In this document: positions 55,901 through 64,000 of the stretch, piece by piece
Layout: each line of letters starts with the position of its first letter
How positions within the stretch are numbered: position 1 is the stretch's first letter
NCBI GenBank assembly: GCA_035041965.1
Contig: JAPYMA010001834.1
Location: forward strand, 1 to 64,000
DNA: 64,000 nt
Reading direction: 5' to 3'
Origin: Anisakis pegreffii
Taxonomy: Eukaryota > Nematoda > Chromadorea > Rhabditida > Anisakidae
Translations under genes and position numbers: made by a program
The notes under the pieces: model-generated
What the model was told of the DNA's origin: nothing
The model's database searches: none
The model's input: the letters and a program-made list of their open reading frames with translations, nothing else

Positions 55901-58900
55901 ACGACGACTCAAACCCTTTCTCCGTTACGGACCATCCCAGTCGACAGCTCAAAAAGCGTAAGAGTGTTAAGAAGTAATTTGTATTTATTGTTTACTTATT
56001 TATTCAGTTCTGTATCCATTGCGCATCTGTGATTTGTTCCGATAGCTGTGAATGCATTATTATATTTCGTTGTATTAAATTGCAATTGTTTATCGTTTTT
56101 ATCATTATTTTTATTATTATTGTAGTTCTTTAATTTATTATTATTGATATCATTATTGCGTACAATTTGATACATTATTGATACAATGTGCAGTCGGTAA
56201 TAATTTTATATTGTATTGAAAATTGATCGGTGTATATGGATATGAATTATTTCATTGCATCTCAGTTTATTCGCGTAATAGTGGTTTTGATATATTTGTT
56301 ATTGCTGATGGTTCATTTGCAAATATGTATTAAAATGGAATGGAGAACAACAATAAAGTTTGTTGGAGAGGTTTCTGCGATAGTGTAAATGATAATGGAT
56401 AACGTCTGGGGAAAAGAGAAATTGAGTTAGATCAGGTTGATGACGAGTAGCCGAAATCGGCCGAAACGAAATCGCTCACCAGAAATTAGCGACCGACAAA
56501 ATTTCAGTGACCATGACCGAAGGTCGGAAAGATCAGACGGATCTTCATAGATGACCAGTGATTAGTAGGTTGATAGTCGATGGCCGCTCAGCGTAAAGTC
56601 TGTCACTTCCCAAATTTAGTCAGCAACAAAAGTAGGTAGGACCGAGCTGGTTGTTGTTTAACACTTTTAAAATCTAAAATGAATTCGATCAATTGATGCT
56701 AGTGATTTGTTTATATCGCATTTTATGATTTCAATAAATGACTGAAATAGTGATCCGCAAGGGGGTTCGAATGCCTCTGTCCCTCTTATTGCCTCTGTCT
56801 CTCTTGGTGTCCGAATTACTGACTTCCCCCTCCCTCCTCTCCTAGGCCCTCGGCCATTGCGGAGCGCACGCGTTGATTAACACATAAACACCAGCATTGC
56901 ATGCTACTAATCCGCTCGTATTGCTGACAACGAATGCTCTGGTTTATGAAAGAATTTCCATTCGTTTTATTCGCATTCATCTCACATCAGCATTTCATTC
57001 AGTCCCGAATTTATCGTCGATTCAATTGAGTGCACACTTCAACTTTGTCTAAGTATGTTCGCGTCTACATTCAGTCATTTGCGATTGATTCATCATTTTT
57101 GGTTAGTTTTTGGGTTCCACTTTAATGTTGAGATTTATGCAAAATTATAGTGACAGTAATAATAATAATGATAATGCGGAAAGAGTAAAATTGAAGAAGA
57201 CGACGATAATAATGATGATAACGTCGAAATGCATCAAGCACGAACCGCATAACGAAACATTATTAATGGCGATACTTCATATTGTGTTGATTAAGTGCAG
57301 ACGGATTTGTGAAGAAATAAAATTTCGTCGCCAAATCTCATGAATTAATCCAAAATCGATGTCGACTTGATGAGTGACTTCGAATGCATTAACACTAACA
57401 TTAGTAAAATAAAATTCATTGGAACATTTTGGTTTTCTAATGAATGCATTCGAATATTAAACAAACTAAACACTGCGCCTCATCAGCACATTTCTTATTG
57501 GTTCTGTGAAGTGATTTATAGTAAATGCCTATTACTGCGTGATAACTACGTTAAATGATGCATACCAGATTTGTTGTTTGATGAATTGACATATGAAATG
57601 AAATGAGATTGAAATATGGATGGATGGATGGATGTGTGGAATGAAGATGAATGCACTGAGAAATAAAGAATGAAGAAAAATGCTTGGATGTGCGATTCGA
57701 TGTGTTAATTGAACAGCTGTTGCACGAGCACGATTGATAGGAACAATGTTCATCCACAATCTCGTTCTATTGTCGTAACTTTCTTACACATCAAACGCAG
57801 TAGTTAGTGCTCGGGCAGTAGTTGAAGGTGTTATTTTATTGAAGTTACTTATTCAAATCTTTATTCATGCATTTTCGCATGCTATCGCCACTTCATTTAT
57901 TGATTCTTTCTCATTTCTTTAGATCTGCATTGAGGGTTTTTTTCACCTACCAATCCCATGCCACAACGAATGGCATTTGTAACCTGCTTTGGCAAATAAC
58001 CTAATTTTTTATAGTTCAAATATTAATTTTTTGTTCAGAAAATAAAATATAGCATTTCATATGGCAGCAAAAGCGTTGATGATAAGGAGAAAATTTTCAC
58101 CTTTCTTGGATTTATCCGATCCTCAGGACGTAACTCTATCCTCCATTAAAAATTACACGGGTTTCACAATACGCCAGTTCAGATCAGTGGTTCTCAAAGA
58201 GCAGATATTGCGGGAGAAGGAGGAGGAGGAGGGGTAGGGGCGGAGGAGGAGTGATTTAAGGATGTCAATGGGGAGGTTGGCAGATTAAATTATATTTTTC
58301 ATGTGCAACTTTCACGGCGAATATACCCCTAGAGTACTACTCAATAGTGCCTTTAAAATGGTTTTTTAATTACGAAGAACTGACTCCTTTGATATCAGTG
58401 AGAAATTCTTTCAAGCAAATTTGATCGATGAATCAATTTTCGACTTCCTCTAAACATGTCACTCATAACTACGAAGTTTTTGAACGTGAAGAGGAATGAC
58501 CTTTGAACAGATGGGGGACGGGGAGAGGATCAAGCTCTGTCATAAAACCAATTCGGGCAGAACCACTGATCTGACTGATATATGACTTGCTGAATTCATT
58601 TGCAAACAAGACTGATAACACAGGTGTGCGGCGTATGAATAATCGATAACTGCGGCTTTATCGATGTATGTATATATGTAAAAACCGACGGTGATTCGCT
58701 ACATCAATGCTGATGATTATTCATTTGATACTTATATCTTCAACACTATTTCTCATTCGTTTCGGTATGTTGTGTTGCATTATATAGAGCATGTTTGTAT
58801 ACAAAATCTGGACACACTGTTGCGAATTGGGCGACCGTGCCGCAATGCCGCTACTTCCCATTATGTGCCCAACCATTCTCAACCTTTTTGAGCAAATCGC

Positions 58901-60008
58901 CCGTTTTTGCTGACAGTGCAGCCAACCTTCTCTTCCCTATTCAGCAGTATATAACAGCCACCTAGAAAGGCCAGAAAGACTAAAAAGAGTCATTTATGAT
59001 TATGTATTGTTGAATGTGGTCATCGGGATGATGCGACAAAAAATATGATAATATGCGCAACAGCAAAAAATGATTCATGTTCGTCAAGGAACGTTTCCTT
59101 CATCCAAAGATATCCCTCACATCCAGATGTGACATTAAAACAGTTATTTTACTGAGCACTAGTTGGCGTGCAATAACCCAGAATCACTGCTGTAATCTAA
59201 ATTCGGGAAACAGCCAATTAATTCTTTGATCACATTGGCCCATGCATCGTTTTCACGCACTAATGGGCAATATCGCCCAGGCTGCACACAGCTTCTAATT
59301 TAGCTATTCGAGTTGCGATTTCAATTGGTCTGTTCAGTTTGGCTGATGAGATAGCCTAAGCCTGACGACTAATCGCGTTTCCTGAAATTATTCCTTATGG
59401 ACTAGGTTTTACTTTGTGGTCCCTTTTGCCCAATTCGCCACATTTATCGGTAAGGGTCAGTTCGTAACGCATTATATTCACTCATGTTCAATCTCGATTT
59501 TGGTTTCAAGCTTACACTTAAAACTGAAAAACGCCCGAAAAACACACGCGTTACAAATTCTGCCTAATTCATTTAGAGATGTCTTATATATGTCAGAGAC
59601 GTCTGACGTCTTAAATGAATGATTTTCGATTAATTTAGTTAATTATGCATACGTTCACCTATCTCATAATATTGTTATTTGATAACACTTATCATCGTTG
59701 AATAATTCAAGAAATGACAATGATAACAGTAACAATACCATTTGTAATGATATATAATAACTTTTAATACCAACGTAAGTAATAATAACGTATGATAATA
59801 TTAATGCCAATAATAATAGTAATAATAATAACATTAATAATAATAACAATAATAACAATAATAATAATGCCAGCAGTGCCTGGGGTACCATCAATTGACT
59901 AATAGTAACAGTAATAGTAATAGTGATGTTTGCAATCATGACTATACATAATATTATTGAACAATAATAAAAACAACCGTAATAATGATAAAATCAATGA
60001 TATAACAG
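55901..60008. other. intergenic / 5' region of the acetylcholine receptor gene
   Basis: The signal-peptide exon of the downstream receptor should lie here or within an AT-repeat tract, but I could not identify it. There is a G-rich run near 58212-58250, a diverged GTCGG repeat near 56450-56560, a GGAT repeat near 57617-57635 and an (AAT)n-like tract at about 59780-59880. No other gene is supported. Confidence 0.45.
59780..59880. repeat. AAT/AAC trinucleotide tract
   Basis: Imperfect run of AATAATAAT, AACATT and AACAAT units over about 100 bp, just upstream of the first recognised receptor exon. Confidence 0.9.

Positions 60009-64000
<3,992 letters not shown>

Noticed and set aside
59664..59939. 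Leucine-rich 91-codon frame on the minus strand
   Set aside because: Entirely a translation of the AAT/AAC microsatellite.

Overview
This window is from a nematode nuclear genome. The strongest evidence is a complete cuticle collagen with the nematode cuticle N-terminal domain, interrupted Gly-X-Y blocks and the ending YCPSDC. Supporting signs are short introns (often 50-300 bp) with TTTCAG-type acceptors, and acceptor-like sites just upstream of several start codons, as expected where mRNAs receive a spliced leader. The DNA is AT-rich and full of ATT/AAT trinucleotide runs, small inverted-repeat elements and decayed repeats. The species cannot be named from this sequence. All gene models below were assembled by hand from splice sites, reading-frame continuity and recognised protein families.

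Layout, left to right. 2.0-5.0 kb, minus: a single-pass membrane protein of unknown function. 9.1-18.9 kb, minus: RNA polymerase II largest subunit (ama-1/RPB1), 41 exons and about 1867 aa. 22.6-25.3 kb, plus: poly(A)-binding protein (pab-1). 27.1-28.8 kb, plus: a C18orf21-like protein (RNase MRP subunit family). 31.2-32.7 kb, plus: an unknown secreted protein. 35.1-39.0 kb, minus: replicative helicase subunit MCM7. 42.0-44.1 kb, minus: an asparagine-rich protein of unknown function. 47.6-48.1 kb: a 36-38 bp minisatellite next to a Merlin/ISXO2-like transposase fragment. 49.3-51.2 kb, minus: translation factor eIF4A. 52.9-55.9 kb, plus: a SAM-domain sphingomyelin synthase-related protein (SMSr/SAMD8). 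60.0 kb to the right edge, plus: the N-terminal half of a nicotinic acetylcholine receptor subunit. Its roughly 2.9 kb second visible intron contains the complete antisense collagen gene (60.17-61.70 kb).

Most genes are conserved housekeeping genes for transcription, mRNA stability and translation, replication, RNA processing and lipid synthesis. They are spaced 1-4 kb apart on both strands, with no sign of an operon or a horizontally acquired island. The intergenic DNA carries several repeat families: a foldback MITE-like element with four partial or complete copies, two elements with hAT-like TAGNGTTTGCA ends, an exact 53-bp duplication around the C18orf21-like gene, and other dispersed repeats.

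The points most worth a second look are the nested collagen gene, the heptad-in-phase exon structure of the RPB1 C-terminal domain, the 53-bp exact repeat, the two unknown protein genes with conserved-looking ends, the GC-AG intron in SMSr, and the minisatellite abutting the transposase fragment.
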